Shown one piece after another: positions 1 through 11,250 of a DNA stretch of 64,000 nt. The notes beneath the pieces are model-generated. The model was not told the origin of the DNA. It made no database searches and saw nothing but the letters and a program-made list of their open reading frames with translations. Both the position numbers and the translations under genes were made by a program. The first letter of the stretch is position 1, and each line of letters starts with the position of its first letter. Source of the stretch: Owenia fusiformis (lineage: Eukaryota; Annelida; Polychaeta; Sabellida; Oweniidae); the NCBI GenBank assembly GCA_903813345.2, contig CAIIXF020000008.1, forward strand, positions 18,214,822 through 18,278,821, written 5' to 3'.

Positions 1-1561
1 AAAGGTACAAACCATTACAAATTCATGGTATTTTTTGTGATTTATAATTGATAAGTTTTAGATTACTATAGTGATTACTATAGTCCTCGGAAAATATGAT
101 ATTGACCTTGGGCAATTTGATATTGACACTTAGTCGCTGCTCTCCCTCATTCAATATCATATTACCCTTCGGTCAATATCATTTTGTCCCTCGGAATAAA
201 ACCCATATTCAATCCCTCCCAGTAAATAACCTATATATATATATGTATCACTGTATCCATGCCACATTGACCATTGACCTAAATATATCTCATTATCAAA
301 TTGACCTATATATTTCAACTCATGACTAAGATTGACGTAGACATATCAACATTTCAAGATCGACGTTTCAACTCACATATTAACTCGCCATTAGTAATTA
401 GCACTTATGCAAAACATCAACTCACCATCAAGATTGACACAGATATATCAACTCACCATCAAGATTGATGCAGATACATCCACTTACCACCAAGATTGAC
501 GCAGATTTATCAACTCACCATCAAGATTGATGCAGATATATCCACTTACCATGAAGATTGACGAAGAGATATCAACTCACTATCAACACTGTGCAAAAAG
601 CCAAATATAGTAGCGTATAAGTGGCAAACTATTTGTGAATATAGTTCAGTATGTCCTCACTATATTGTATTCGGTATGGGAAACAAACTATTCTTGCCTC
701 AGAAGCGGAACATTTAGTATTGGTGGTATATACTCTACGATACTAAATATCGTTTGAACTATTCTCCGATTATTCTTAAGAGCCAGGAATAGTAGGATAT
801 AAGTACATAGAAAAGATGAGTATAGTATGTATTACATAATCCAAAAACAAACTATACGCCTCTTATACTCGAGGCTATACATTCTTTGATGTGCCTTAAT
901 TTGCTTGGAGTTAATCCTATTTTATTTTTCAATTAAGCGCTAATGTAAACAAATAAAATCATGCATTTCACTTAAGAAAGCTTAATCAAACTTAATGTCT
1001 GAGATCTCATCTAAAATTTTATGATGTTGAAGTATATGATTTTAAATGAACTTTAAATATATTTTAAAAATGTAAGTCAATACAAAAAGTGGAATGAAAA
1101 ATTTGGGTATATTTCAAATATAAATCGGTAAATTATTTATTCTCCGTTTTGAGTAAAATAAGCGCGTATTAATTTGAAGTTTGTTTTTAGTCTTACCAAA
1201 AATCAGCAGCAATTTCGGTGTAGTTAAAATTAAAATGAGGTAAAGCGTATCGTGATACACTGTATCTTTGTTCTTTGTCAGTTTTAAATTGAGACAATCC
1301 TGACATCCTATATGACAGATTAGACCCCTAGTCAGGGACGGGGTTCGGAGGTTTAGAGTGAAGCCATGTGGAGGAAAATTAATTGTTGTATAATTATATG
1401 ACATAAGTTGATGATGATGATGCATTTTTAAATCTTAAAAAGATAACAATATTCAAATGTATGAAATACAATAAGGAATCAGTATAAAATCCCCGGGATT
1501 AAATATTATGAAGGATGAGGAATTGCGCTGAACGAAAACATTAGGTTACATGTACAATTTA

Positions 1562-2640
1562 TCATAAATAATGTGCCAAATTGAACTATACTAATGCACC
1601 GAATTTAGCTTTTTAATATATTGATGAAGTTAGAGCACATCACATACTATGTCCCAAATTGAAACATACTAATGAGCCAAGTTTAACCTTTCAATGTAAG
1701 GATGTACTTTGAAAATCATAAATAATGCGCCAAATTGAACGATACTAATGCGCCAAATTGAACCTATTAATATACTGATGTACTTAAAGCACATCACATA
1801 TTATATCCCAAATTGAAACATACTAATGAGCCAAGTTTAACCTTTCATTGTAAGGATGTACTTTGAACATCATAAATAATGCACCAAATTGAACTATACT
1901 AATGCACCAAATTGAACTTTCTAATATACTGATGAACTTACAGCACATTACATACTATGTCCCAAATTGAAACATACTCATGAGCCAAGCTTAACCTTTC
2001 AATGCAAGGATGTACTTTGAACGTCATAAATAACGCGCCAAATTGAACTATGATAATGCGCCAAATTGAACTTTTTAATATACTGATGATCTCGGAGCAC
2101 ATCACATAGTATGTCCCATTGAAACATACTCGTCAGCCAAGTTTAACCTTTCAATGTAAGGATGTACTTTGAACATCATAAATAACGCGCCAAATTGAAC
2201 TATGATAATGCGCCAAATTGAACTTTTTAATATACTGATGAACTTTGAGCACATCACATACTATGTCCCATTGAAACATACTCATGAGCCAAGTTTAACC
2301 TTTCAATGTAAGGATGTACTTTGAACATCATGAATAACGCGTCAAATTGAACTATGATAATGCGCCAAATTGAACTTACTGACGAACTTAGAGCATATAG
2401 CATACTATGTCCCAGAAATCAAATTGAAACATACTCATGAGCCAAGTTTAACCGTTCAATATAATGATGTATTTTGAACATCATAAATAATGCGCCAAAT
2501 TGAACTGCATGTATACTAATGTGCTAAATTGAACTTTTTAATATACTGATGTACCTGGAGCACATCACATACTATGTCTCAAATTGAAACATACTCATGA
2601 GCCTAGTTTAATCTTTCAATGTTTCTTTCAACATTTGGGT
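1562..2640. repeat. ~153-bp tandem repeat, about 7 copies
   Basis: The phrase CATAAATAATGCGCC, or close variants, recurs at 1563, 1717, 1871, 2025, 2177, 2329 and 2482, giving a period of 152-155 bp. Each unit holds the same order of short phrases (CCAAATTGAAC twice, CACATACTATGTCCC, GAGCCAAGTTTAACC, GGATGTACTTTGAA). The array lies inside the CACTA-like element and codes for nothing evident. Confidence 0.93.
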
Positions 2641-4745
2641 AATAACTGTGGATTAAAGGTGAAGAAAAGTCATTTATTAAAAATCAAAAAATTAACTTTT
2701 CAATGAGTTAATCGATTAATTCCAAATTTTAACACAATATTAATCATAGCAAGAGGTACACTAAAGAATCAAATAAATTAGAAAAACTTATTTGCAAATT
2801 ATTTTTCTGTGGAAATCAGAACCATTGGCTGTAGATATTAATCCTTTAACCCATAACAAACAGATTAGTTATCAATGAACAAAACTCATGTCATAGAAAT
2901 TAAATACTTGGGGATTAAAGTTTTTTTATATGCTCTGACATGTCAATACATGTACGAGATGGTGAATAACTGCATGATCTTGAAAGAATTGTTAGTCAAA
3001 GGGAGGGGGTCGCTAGGTACGGGCCTGTATAAAATGCGTAATGTATTTAGCTGAATATTGAGCATTTTTGTGTCAAGATTGTTTTTTGTGGCTGACAAAG
3101 TTAATACAGGTGGATGTGCCTGTGAAATATAAGAGGGGGATTTAAATGACGTTTATTGTAATCTTGATGTGACAGAGAAACAATAGAGTAAACATGTGAG
3201 GAAAACTTATTAATTAAGAATTAAAAATTTATTTTTCCAATGAATTGATCAATTGAATCCAAATTTTAACACAATGTTAATCATAACATGGGGGATAATA
3301 TACAATCAAATAAATATAAAAAACTTAATTTGCAAATTATTTTTTGTGGAACTTAGAATCGTTGGCTGTGGGAAATTAATCCATTGCCTCTAACAAACAG
3401 ATTAGTTATCAGTGTTTACTAAACTCATTTTATAGAAATTGAATAATTAGGGATTAAAGTCTTACTTATCATATTGCTCTGACATAGCTGTATGTCCATA
3501 CTGTATGTTATTTGCATCAGTTTGTTCTTCCATGCACCAATTTGCTCAAAACATAATCATCAATTTGTCAGATGAAACATTTGCAATAAATGTAAAATGC
3601 GCCCGTTTCTTTCTTTGCACCTTTTGTATATGTATATATTGAAACGGAAAACAAAGAATGATTAATAAAACCAGCTGTTATAAACAGAAATGGTCCAATT
3701 CTAATAGAAACAATTGTATTGCACGGGCTAATCTCTGTTGTTTATCACAGGTGTTTATCTCAGATATCATATGGATAACAGAAAACACATGAATTGTGAA
3801 AGAATACAAGTTTTAACTTTGTTTTAATATGGCTTATAGTACTTGTATCATTTACATAAAGCATGTTATTTCCTAATTTATTATGTGATTTGTCAGATGA
3901 AATCTGCTAATTACATTGCTCTGACATGTCAATACATGTATGTGAATGGTGAAAAACTGCATTTTTTAAAGAATTGTTGGCCAGGGGAAGGGGGTCCTTA
4001 GGTACGGGCTTGTATAAAATGCGTAATATATTAATTGAATATTGAGCAGTTCCGTGTCAAGACTGTTTTTGGTTGGCAAAGTGAATAGTACAGGTGGTTG
4101 TTCGTACCTGAGTAAGAGGGTGATTTAAATGCTGTTTGTTGTAAACCTGATGTGACAGAGAAACAATAGAGTAAAAATGTGAGGAAGACTCATTAATTAG
4201 GAATAAAAAATTAACTTTCCAATGGATTGATCGATTGAATCCCAAATTTAACACAAACTTAATCATAACTCGAGGGACATTATACAATCAAATAGATATG
4301 TAAAAACTTAATTTGCAAATAATTTTTTTAGAAATAAGGACCATAAGCTAGAGAAATTAGTCCTAACAAACGGATTAATTAGTGTGAATGAAACTCATTT
4401 CATAGGAATGGAATACTTAGGGATTAATGGTTCAAAAATAAACGCATATAATCCGGTTTTGATTGCAAATGCCAACATATTATTTTCTCCTGACTAGAAT
4501 ATTATATTCTATATTATATGGCATTATATGTTGTTCCCTTCAAATAATACACGAATAATATCATTAAAGAAAAATTGATTTTTAAAAATAGTTATTATAT
4601 CTTATTCCCCTATTGCAACTATATTAAACATTTTATTCTATATTATTTTTACTTCAATACCAAGTGAATTGAAAAATGTAACTTTCCACAGACTTTATGA
4701 AATGAATCCAAAATTTAACACGGTGTTAATTATAATTCGACTGTC
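2640..4745. repeat. Diverged internal repeats of the CACTA-like element
   Basis: A phrase around AAATTTTAACACAATGTTAA recurs near 2725, 3257, 4245 and 4710. A longer block starting GACATGTCAATACATGTA and including TACGGGC plus TGTATAAAATGCGTAAT recurs at about 2937-3090 and 3925-4075. These are old partial duplications inside the transposon; no gene is seen. Confidence 0.75.
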
Positions 4746-5515
4746 ATTGTCCAATTTAATAAAAGTAAAAAGCTTAATTTATAAATGACTTTTTGATGGA
4801 AATTAGAACCCTCAGTTATAGAAATGACCAGATTAATCTGAACAAGCGAATTAATTAGCATTGTAAACAAAATACATTCAATGCTGGACTTTGCTTTTAA
4901 TCTGTTAAAACAACAAACTCGGGAACTGAAGCTATTACGTAATATCGCGTATAAGACGCGTATAGTTTGTTTTGAGGTAGAATAAGAGAAGAATAAGTCA
5001 AGTATAGTTTGATATAGTCTGTTTTTATTTAATATAAGTTGTTTTTCACCGCATATAGTAGGTTTGATTCCTACTTTGAGGCGTATAAGTGGAAAATAGT
5101 TCAGTAAAGATATATACTCTGCAATGATATATGCAACTTATTTTAGTTTATATGGGCGTACCGGAGAGTATATCAGGACTTATATTAAAGTGTTCCGTTT
5201 TTAGGAATATGGGAGAAACTATTCTCGCCCATATTTTAGGTGAAATTCAAACTATATGGGGGTTATTCTAAAAGATAGTTTGCTATAGTACAAACTATAT
5301 TTGGCTTTTTTCACAGTGCAAGATTGATGCAGATACATCCACTTACCATCAAGATTGACGCAGATATATCAACTCACTATCAAGATTGACGCAGATATAT
5401 CCACTTACCATGAAGATTGACGAAGAGATATCAACTCACTATCAAGATTGGCGTAGTAATATCCACTCTCAATCAAAATTGACGAAGATATATCAACTCA
5501 ACATCAAATGATCTA

Positions 5516-6255
5516 GTGCACTCTCCATTATGGTTTCCCCATGAACAAAATGAATCATTTATAGGTGCAACATAAAGAATACAATGTTACATAAAACTTT
5601 GAAAGGTATTTAAGCATTTGGAACCACGTGGGCGGAGGTTGAGGCCATTAAGCTCAGCAAGGGAGTATTGGCTTGACATTGGATGTACTCCATTGACTTA
5701 ACACGTGGATACCATCAGATTCCAATGGAGGCCATTGGTTTCTATTGATTTTTACAAAAATACCTAAAATACACTATGACCTGAATCGATTGCAAATTAA
5801 ATAGTTTTACAATATGACACAAATGGTATATCACATCAGACGTGCAAATATGAAGTTTGCAATCGATTCAGGTCATACTTCAAATTAAAAGATTAATAAT
5901 CTTAGTATACATTTTTTCATCATTTTTTCTACAAAATGGTTATGGAAAAATGCTTCAAAAGCAACTTTCACACTTATGAAATGCCATACAACTTTGTAAA
6001 TCCAAAGATTATACTGTTATGTTTCATAAATTAATAACATACTTGGATAAGATGTAGGGATGTGTAGGATGCAAATGGATTTTGACAGACACAAAAATAC
6101 TTCCTGGTTTGGAATCTATGCCTCTACACTTCATGATTGAATTATGACTCCAATAAGTGGCCCATACGTACATCAATAAATACAAAAGCAGTATACTCAT
6201 TTTGAAAAATTAGAAGAACAAATTTTTCATGAGGAGATCATAATGGAGAGCGCAC
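5516..6255. mobile_element. 740-bp inverted-repeat element with TA target duplication
   Basis: Termini match in inverted orientation: GTGCACTCTCCATTATGGT at 5516 against the complement of the end at 6255 (GTGCGCTCTCCATTATGAT). Both sides are flanked by TA (5514-5515, 6256-6257), as in Tc1/mariner-type MITEs. The interior is itself palindromic: ACCTGAATCGATTGCAAA near 5780 is mirrored near 5860. It has no coding capacity and is inserted in the 31-bp minisatellite. Confidence 0.8.
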
Positions 6256-6428
6256 TACCTCCTTTGACAAAGATATCTTACTTTCAAGATTGACGCAGAT
6301 TTATCAACTCACCATCAGGGTTGACACAGATATATCAACTTACCATCAAGATTGACGCAGATATATCTACTTACCATTAAGATAGACACAGATATATCTA
6401 CCTACCATTAAGATTGACGCAGATATAT

Positions 6429-6679
6429 GAGCCAGGCCACAAGAAAAGGGGTCTTATCACAGATTTTTTCAATATTCTGATTTTTTCTTTATCTTAAAAA
6501 GCACAAAGAAACCTTTCAAATGAGCCATGTCTTATGTCCTAACAATTTTCCCTCGCATATATAGACCAAAAAGTCGGATCTGAATTTAGCACATTTTCCT
6601 CTTAATCGTGGGCACATTTTTGGCTCTGTAGCACAATTTTAATTTTTGTGATAAGACCGGTTTTCCTATGGCCAGGGTC
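6429..6679. mobile_element. 251-bp MITE in the minisatellite
   Basis: About 30 bp of imperfect terminal inverted repeat: the left end reads GAGCCAGGCCA then GGTCTTATCACA; the right end, complemented, reads GACCCTGGCCA then GGTCTTATCACA. It interrupts a minisatellite unit; the flanks share ATATAT, so the target duplication is up to 6 bp. A related copy lies in an intron at about 22995-23165. Confidence 0.8.
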
Positions 6680-6908
6680 ATATATCTACTTACCATCAAG
6701 ATTGACGCAGATATATCTACTATAACCACCAAATTTGACGCAGACATATCTACTTACCATCAAGATTGACGCAGATATATCACAATTGACGTAGATATAT
6801 CAACTCAGATCAACTCACCATCAAGATTGACGTTGACACTACTCACGATCAAGACTGTCGTGAACATATCAGCCCACCATCACAATAGATGCAGATATAT
6901 CAACTCAC

Positions 6909-8430
6909 CATCAAGGTTGACATAAACATATCCTGAAGCGGCAAGACCTGTGGAAACCAGGAGATCAGCAGTTTTCTTTACAACATCTTCATCAAGATGC
7001 TTACAACCAAACTTATTCCAAGAGTTCCAGCCCATAGGTGGCGTCCTTGCAGTGTCTAAAATAAAAGTTTACATGTGTAGAACAAACTCGCTTACGAGTC
7101 TGATTTTTAATGTAAAAACTGCATATCTTAGATATTGAATATGAGTCGAATATAAAGTGCAGTGTCATAGTACCTTGAACCAATAAATTGAGAGTATTCA
7201 ATGGTTAAAGGCTGAGGTCCGGTAATGCAAGAATAAAATCACTTTCAGTATTACTGTAGTATATATCTATCGTCATCCTAATTTTTCAGTTTTATTCGAG
7301 TTTAGTGTATGAAAATGTAGTTACATATCACTACATATAATCAACTCGTGATCAGTCACGATCAGTGTATTGGAAGACATTAATTTTCAACATTTCTGGA
7401 CCAAAGGATGAAGGGCTACACATTGCATTATACGTTGATTGTTAAGGTTACCTGTGTCTGAGTTCCATCCCTGTTTATGGTAGTGGCTCATGAAAATCTC
7501 TATTATGGCATCCAGTATAATGAGGAACCCCAATAAAAATATTGCCATAAAAATATACCTCAACATCTTCCTGCTTACTTTTGTTTTCATGCTTGTTAAA
7601 ATCTGAAATAAAATATAATTCAAAATATATTACGAGTTCATTGGAAACGTGAAAATCAATGTATGTCAAAATATTTCCATTTCTTTATTGACTCCTTTAT
7701 CAGTCTATATCTCATCTTCCAGATGCTGGATCGCCTCAGGCTGTCGAATTGAGATTTGAGGAAAAATGTCCACCTTTCATCATCAAAGACCTCGGTCCAT
7801 TCTGGAAAATGGGCCTTCTATAAAAATGGTCCTCAATTGTTGAAAAATGGGGAAGGGAATGTAACTCAGAACGCTATAGTCTGCATTGGAAGGTAAACAT
7901 GTACTATACTGCAAAGCAGAACTACTTGCCAGTAATCTATTACAAGTGTTACATTGGACAACATATTGTTACAGCTAGGGTAATGAGGAGCTGATCATTC
8001 AAAGAACCGTGTGAATCATTATGATCAAAATTATTTTGGTGATATATCTTTAATTTGGTGATACTCCAGGATCCTAGCATCTTGATTCTTAAGGTTATTG
8101 CTCCAACTCCATAACCACTTGGAATTCGAAGATGGGATCCTAAATGATAATCAAACTACTATGTTTCAGAATCCCGAAGCAAAAATTTAAGGTTCCATTT
8201 TCAAAAAAATGTTGGGCCCGGAAAAAAAACTGCTCAGATCCACCAGTGTTCACTATCTCATGAACAGAAATTAAAAATGTAGGCCATGTATCTGATGTGT
8301 GGAATAAGTAATGTGTTCCTGAAAATAACACGGGACTCCAATTAGGAAGCCATTATGATTTCAGAACATACGGAATTACCTTAATGATTCCTCGAATCGC
8401 TGCAGCCCAGAGCCGTCGTGCTAGCGTCAT
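6909..8430 (-). CDS. GH27 alpha-galactosidase-like protein, N-terminal part
   Basis: Three minus-strand exons are supported: 8380-8430, 7452-7602 and 6909-7055, joined in phases 0 and 1; the rest lies beyond the left edge. The spliced product starts MTLARRLW, has a lysine/arginine-rich stretch, one membrane segment at about residues 33-54, then from residue ~70 [16 protein letters not shown], the hallmark start of glycoside hydrolase family 27 (alpha-galactosidase / alpha-N-acetylgalactosaminidase). Exon 3 ends in GYVYVNLD, where the family has the conserved DD of the active-site barrel. The positive residues before the hydrophobic stretch suggest a type II signal anchor, so the enzyme may be membrane-bound in the secretory pathway (inference). 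The catalytic aspartates are not in the window. The 5' exon is less sure than the others: ATG at 7590, inside exon 2, could also be the start. Confidence 0.78.
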
Positions 8431-10485
8431 GAGTGTGTGCCAGCTAGCTAGCAAAGTATTGGTATCTTCGGCTTCACCATTATATTTTTTATTTCTAAAT
8501 TTTACGCATTAGATATAGCTAATGGCTCTCACACCGTGTCTTATATCAACGCTGTTTACTATTCGTTCAATATCATTTCTAGTGTGGCTGTCTAATACGT
8601 GTAGTGTAAACTCTGCATAGTGAACACGGTTAAAAGGTTTCTTTGACTTATGCATTTATCATGATGTATTTTGGTATTTTAGAGTTACTATTTTTATTTC
8701 ATATTTGACTATAAAGATGTCACCCTCCTACCCATCTATTTAATTTTCAGTTATCCTCTCGTTTCACTAATCTGTTCTAGTCATGTGAAAATGTATAGAT
8801 GTCGTTTCATTCCACGTAATATGTTTCTTCGGTTTATAACTATCTCGTACCATTAGTTAAAATGTGTTGATTAATTTCTAAATCTCTTTATCTTGTTGGT
8901 TTTATATATTGGTTTCAGATATTTTTCTTTACCGGGGGAGGGTGATAACTAAAAACCTGCCATTTGCATGGATATGTAGTATCAAATGGTATGAATACAC
9001 CAATATACAATATCATTTTTGTGAGACTCTTCCAGTTCTCAAAAGTACAAGTATACCAGACATTGTCATTTAACTAAGAATTTTTTCAAATACATCTGAA
9101 CAATATGATAACGAGAAATGAAATAATAATATGCACATCTAAATATTTATACTTTTAAAGACCACCTTTGTGAACAAATAACTGTACTCGTATCATATTT
9201 GCTCTTATAGACATTGTCTGTCCCAAATCATTTAGGACTGAAGCTCCATCTACAGCTGCTTTTACGAGGTGTGATCATAAAGTTCTCATAATATCTCCCT
9301 ACATAATATTCCTTATTTTCATTTTTCATTCTGTGAAAATTGCGTCAGAATATATTGAAAATAAACAAATAGGAGAGATATTTTTTCCATTAAAGCATAA
9401 AATGAAGTCCTTTGAAGAAGTATGATTAGAAATATACATATCCAATACTTTTGACATCGAAAATACGAGGGATGATCATAAAGTCATTTCAATATGTTAT
9501 TCAGCTTAAATTGTAATGAATATCAGTATGAATGAAATGTCTAGTTTAATATCAATATGGGACTTTGGGGTTTGTTTTTTCATTATCTTGGATGTTTCTA
9601 TTTCTTGCATGCTTTTGTTGTATTATTCTTCGGTCCTTCCATTTGGAATCCGTGCTTATGTATTTACAAAAATCGGGACTTATTTTTGGATAATAGTGAA
9701 TAATTAACCGATTGCCCAGCATGACCTTCAACTCGATACTTTTTTGTCAAAAGTTTAATCACAACTTACGTGGGAGCATAAATGACAATCGTTAAATATC
9801 AAGAAAAATACTGAAATGTTTGACTTGTAGTTGCAATATAAAAGCTATAACAATTCGTTACATTTAAGAGGTAAGGGATAAGTGGTATCAAAAACGAATA
9901 AAACCCTGATAAATCCAAAATAACAAACTAGCTCTCATATATTTGTAATTTCGACGATCAACATCTAATGATAACACTTTAACTTTATTCTTCATATAAA
10001 TTTTATATATTACATAACAGTTTCGTCCAACAATAACATACATTACGTCACCACAAACAGATTCCAGGTTTCATTTAAGTCACTTAAAATGTAAATACAA
10101 AAAAGTATTATCTTCAGACCTTCAGCCAATTGCAATAGACGCTGTGTTAATACACACAATGGCTTACGTTACGTCACTACAAGCACTTATATGCAAGCAA
10201 GATGTACGTCTTGTGGATTAGTCTATATGTGACTAATCTACGTCATGTAGATTAGCCCATGTGACTAATCTACATGATGTGGTTAAAATTTGGTCGATTG
10301 ATACTCAAGTTTAATACCATATTGGACCATAATTATACACAAACTTATTTGCTGCCTCTCTGAATCTTCACATAATATACACAGTACTTAAGATGGCCTT
10401 TCAAAGAGAGTTCGTCTTCAAGAGTACTCAACACTTTTACTCATAGCCTGTTTAGAGAAATACTATTGTTCCGGACCTCGGATGT
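8431..10485. other. Intergenic region
   Basis: No convincing gene. Two same-orientation sequences containing GATCATAAAGT, preceded by TACGAGG, at about 9266 and 9466 resemble ends of mariner-type elements, but no matching opposite end was found. Hairpin repeats at 10205-10285 are listed separately. TTTATT at 9984-9989 could be a minus-strand poly(A) signal for the bHLH gene. Confidence 0.5.
10205..10285. repeat. Hairpin-forming direct/inverted repeats downstream of the bHLH gene
   Basis: The words GGATTAGTC, TGACTAATCTAC and TGTAGATTAG recur with ATG/CAT spacers. CATGTAGATTAG and CTAATCTACATG form a perfect 12-bp stem with a 9-base loop. If the minus-strand transcript extends this far, this would lie in the 3' untranslated region of the bHLH gene, 200-280 nt past its stop codon. 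Confidence 0.75.
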
Positions 10486-11250
10486 TTAAGTTGATGATTC
10501 ACCAGTGTCTGATGCTGATGATGTCGACGAAGACGGTGATGCTATCGAATCAGATGAAGATGACGTTTCGGAGCTCGGACTAACACAAGTGATATCAAGA
10601 GTGTCTCGTGAGCTTATATTGTCTATGGAGGTGTTTGCGTTTGAGTTCGACGAACAATTAGAACGTGGGGACTCAGGTATATCAGCACCATCCTCGTCTT
10701 CGTATCCAAGGAGTGCACGTAAAGCGTGCATATAATTCAACGCCAAACGCAATGTCGTTATTTTAGTCATTTTTCCATTTTGTGCAAGTGCTGTATCATG
10801 TGGGACCGCGTTCCGTAAATCTTCAAAAGCGTCATTTATTTCTTGCATGCGTGTACGTTCGCGTTGGTTGGCGGTTCGTCGACGGTATTTGCTTAATGGC
10901 GGCGGTGAGGGTTTTTCCCTTGGTGGTTTTGGCAATTTACGTCGTTGTTCCGTCTCAATGCGATTAAGTATAGATGTTTTTCGAAGATTATATTCCGGCA
11001 AATTGGTCGTAATGGCTAAATCTTTCAATGTAGAAATCTCATTGTCTGTATCAGGCTCATCGGATGACCAACGCGCCGTTCCGTTAACGGTAATATTCGC
11101 ATTGGCATTAGCATTGTCTATGTCACTTTCTGAAGTTGTTGACGACATACGCCGTATTTTAGGCCTCTGACCAGTGGCGGACTTCTCCATTGTTAATTTC
11201 ATTGGTGGCTTAATGGGACAGTTAACTGCATTATCCCTCAACAGGTTCAC
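10486..11250 (-). CDS. Delilah-like bHLH transcription factor
   Basis: Single-exon gene of 254 residues. A basic helix-loop-helix domain covers about residues 121-178: basic region RRRTANQRERTRMQEIN, helix 1 DAFEDLRNAVP, a loop of about 10 residues, helix 2 KITTLRLALNYMHALRALL. The NxRER core is the Atonal-superfamily signature, with the E-box-contacting glutamate. The leading SKYRRRTAN and the KMTKITTLRLA helix 2 resemble the Delilah family, found in insects and other invertebrates; this assignment is from memory of the family. The N-terminal third is acidic and Ser/Asn-rich; residues 105-120 are basic and proline-rich; the last 55 residues are mostly serine. It is likely a nuclear DNA-binding regulator acting as a heterodimer with E proteins. 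ATG codons at residues 17 and 21 are possible alternative starts. Confidence 0.85.
   Translation of the reverse strand: MNLLRDNAVNCPIKPPMKLTMEKSATGQRPKIRRMSSTTSESDIDNANANANITVNGTARWSSDEPDTDNEISTLKDLAITTNLPEYNLRKTSILNRIETEQRRKLPKPPREKPSPPPLSKYRRRTANQRERTRMQEINDAFEDLRNAVPHDTALAQNGKMTKITTLRLALNYMHALRALLGYEDEDGADIPESPRSNCSSNSNANTSIDNISSRDTLDITCVSPSSETSSSSDSIASPSSSTSSASDTGESST

Larger units (their letters stand above)
587..5318. mobile_element. Non-autonomous CACTA-like DNA transposon, 4.7 kb
   Basis: The ends are 25-bp terminal inverted repeats with one mismatch, starting CACTGTG and continuing AAAAGCCAAATATAGT (587-611 and 5294-5318). They are flanked by a 3-bp target duplication, CAA (584-586 and 5319-5321). 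Removing the element plus one CAA restores an uninterrupted 31-bp minisatellite unit. Subterminal regions (about 600-930 and 4930-5300) carry many short copies of ACTATAGTTTG-like and CGTATAAG-like words in inverted orientation. A CAC start and 3-bp duplication fit the CACTA/EnSpm superfamily (inference). No transposase-like reading frame is visible inside, so it must rely on another copy. The interior is mostly tandem repeats. Confidence 0.85.
245..6940. repeat. 31-bp minisatellite, interrupted by three transposons
   Basis: Tandem units of 31 bp occur at about 245-586, 5319-5513, 6258-6428 and 6680-6940. On the plus strand the core reads CTCACCATCAAG then ATTGACGCAGATATATCAA, with variants CACTTACCATCAAG. 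The left end is degenerate and the right end runs into the GH27 exon at 6909. On the minus strand each core reads CTTGATG followed by GTGAGT or GTAAGT, a consensus 5' splice site. The interruptions are the elements at 587-5318, 5516-6255 and 6429-6679. I estimate about 25 units. Confidence 0.9.

Noticed and set aside
245-6940. Regularly spaced repeats resembling a CRISPR array
   Set aside because: Units are contiguous with no unique spacers, and the context is an intron of an animal gene; it is a minisatellite.
7013-7201. Short minus-strand frame ending in [10 protein letters not shown]
   Set aside because: It reads the GH27 exon in the wrong frame; the correct frame gives the conserved [10 protein letters not shown] motif.
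9260-9720. Mariner element bounded by two TACGAGG-GATCATAAAGT words
   Set aside because: Both words have the same orientation, no inverted partner was found, and the 63-codon frame between has no transposase motif.
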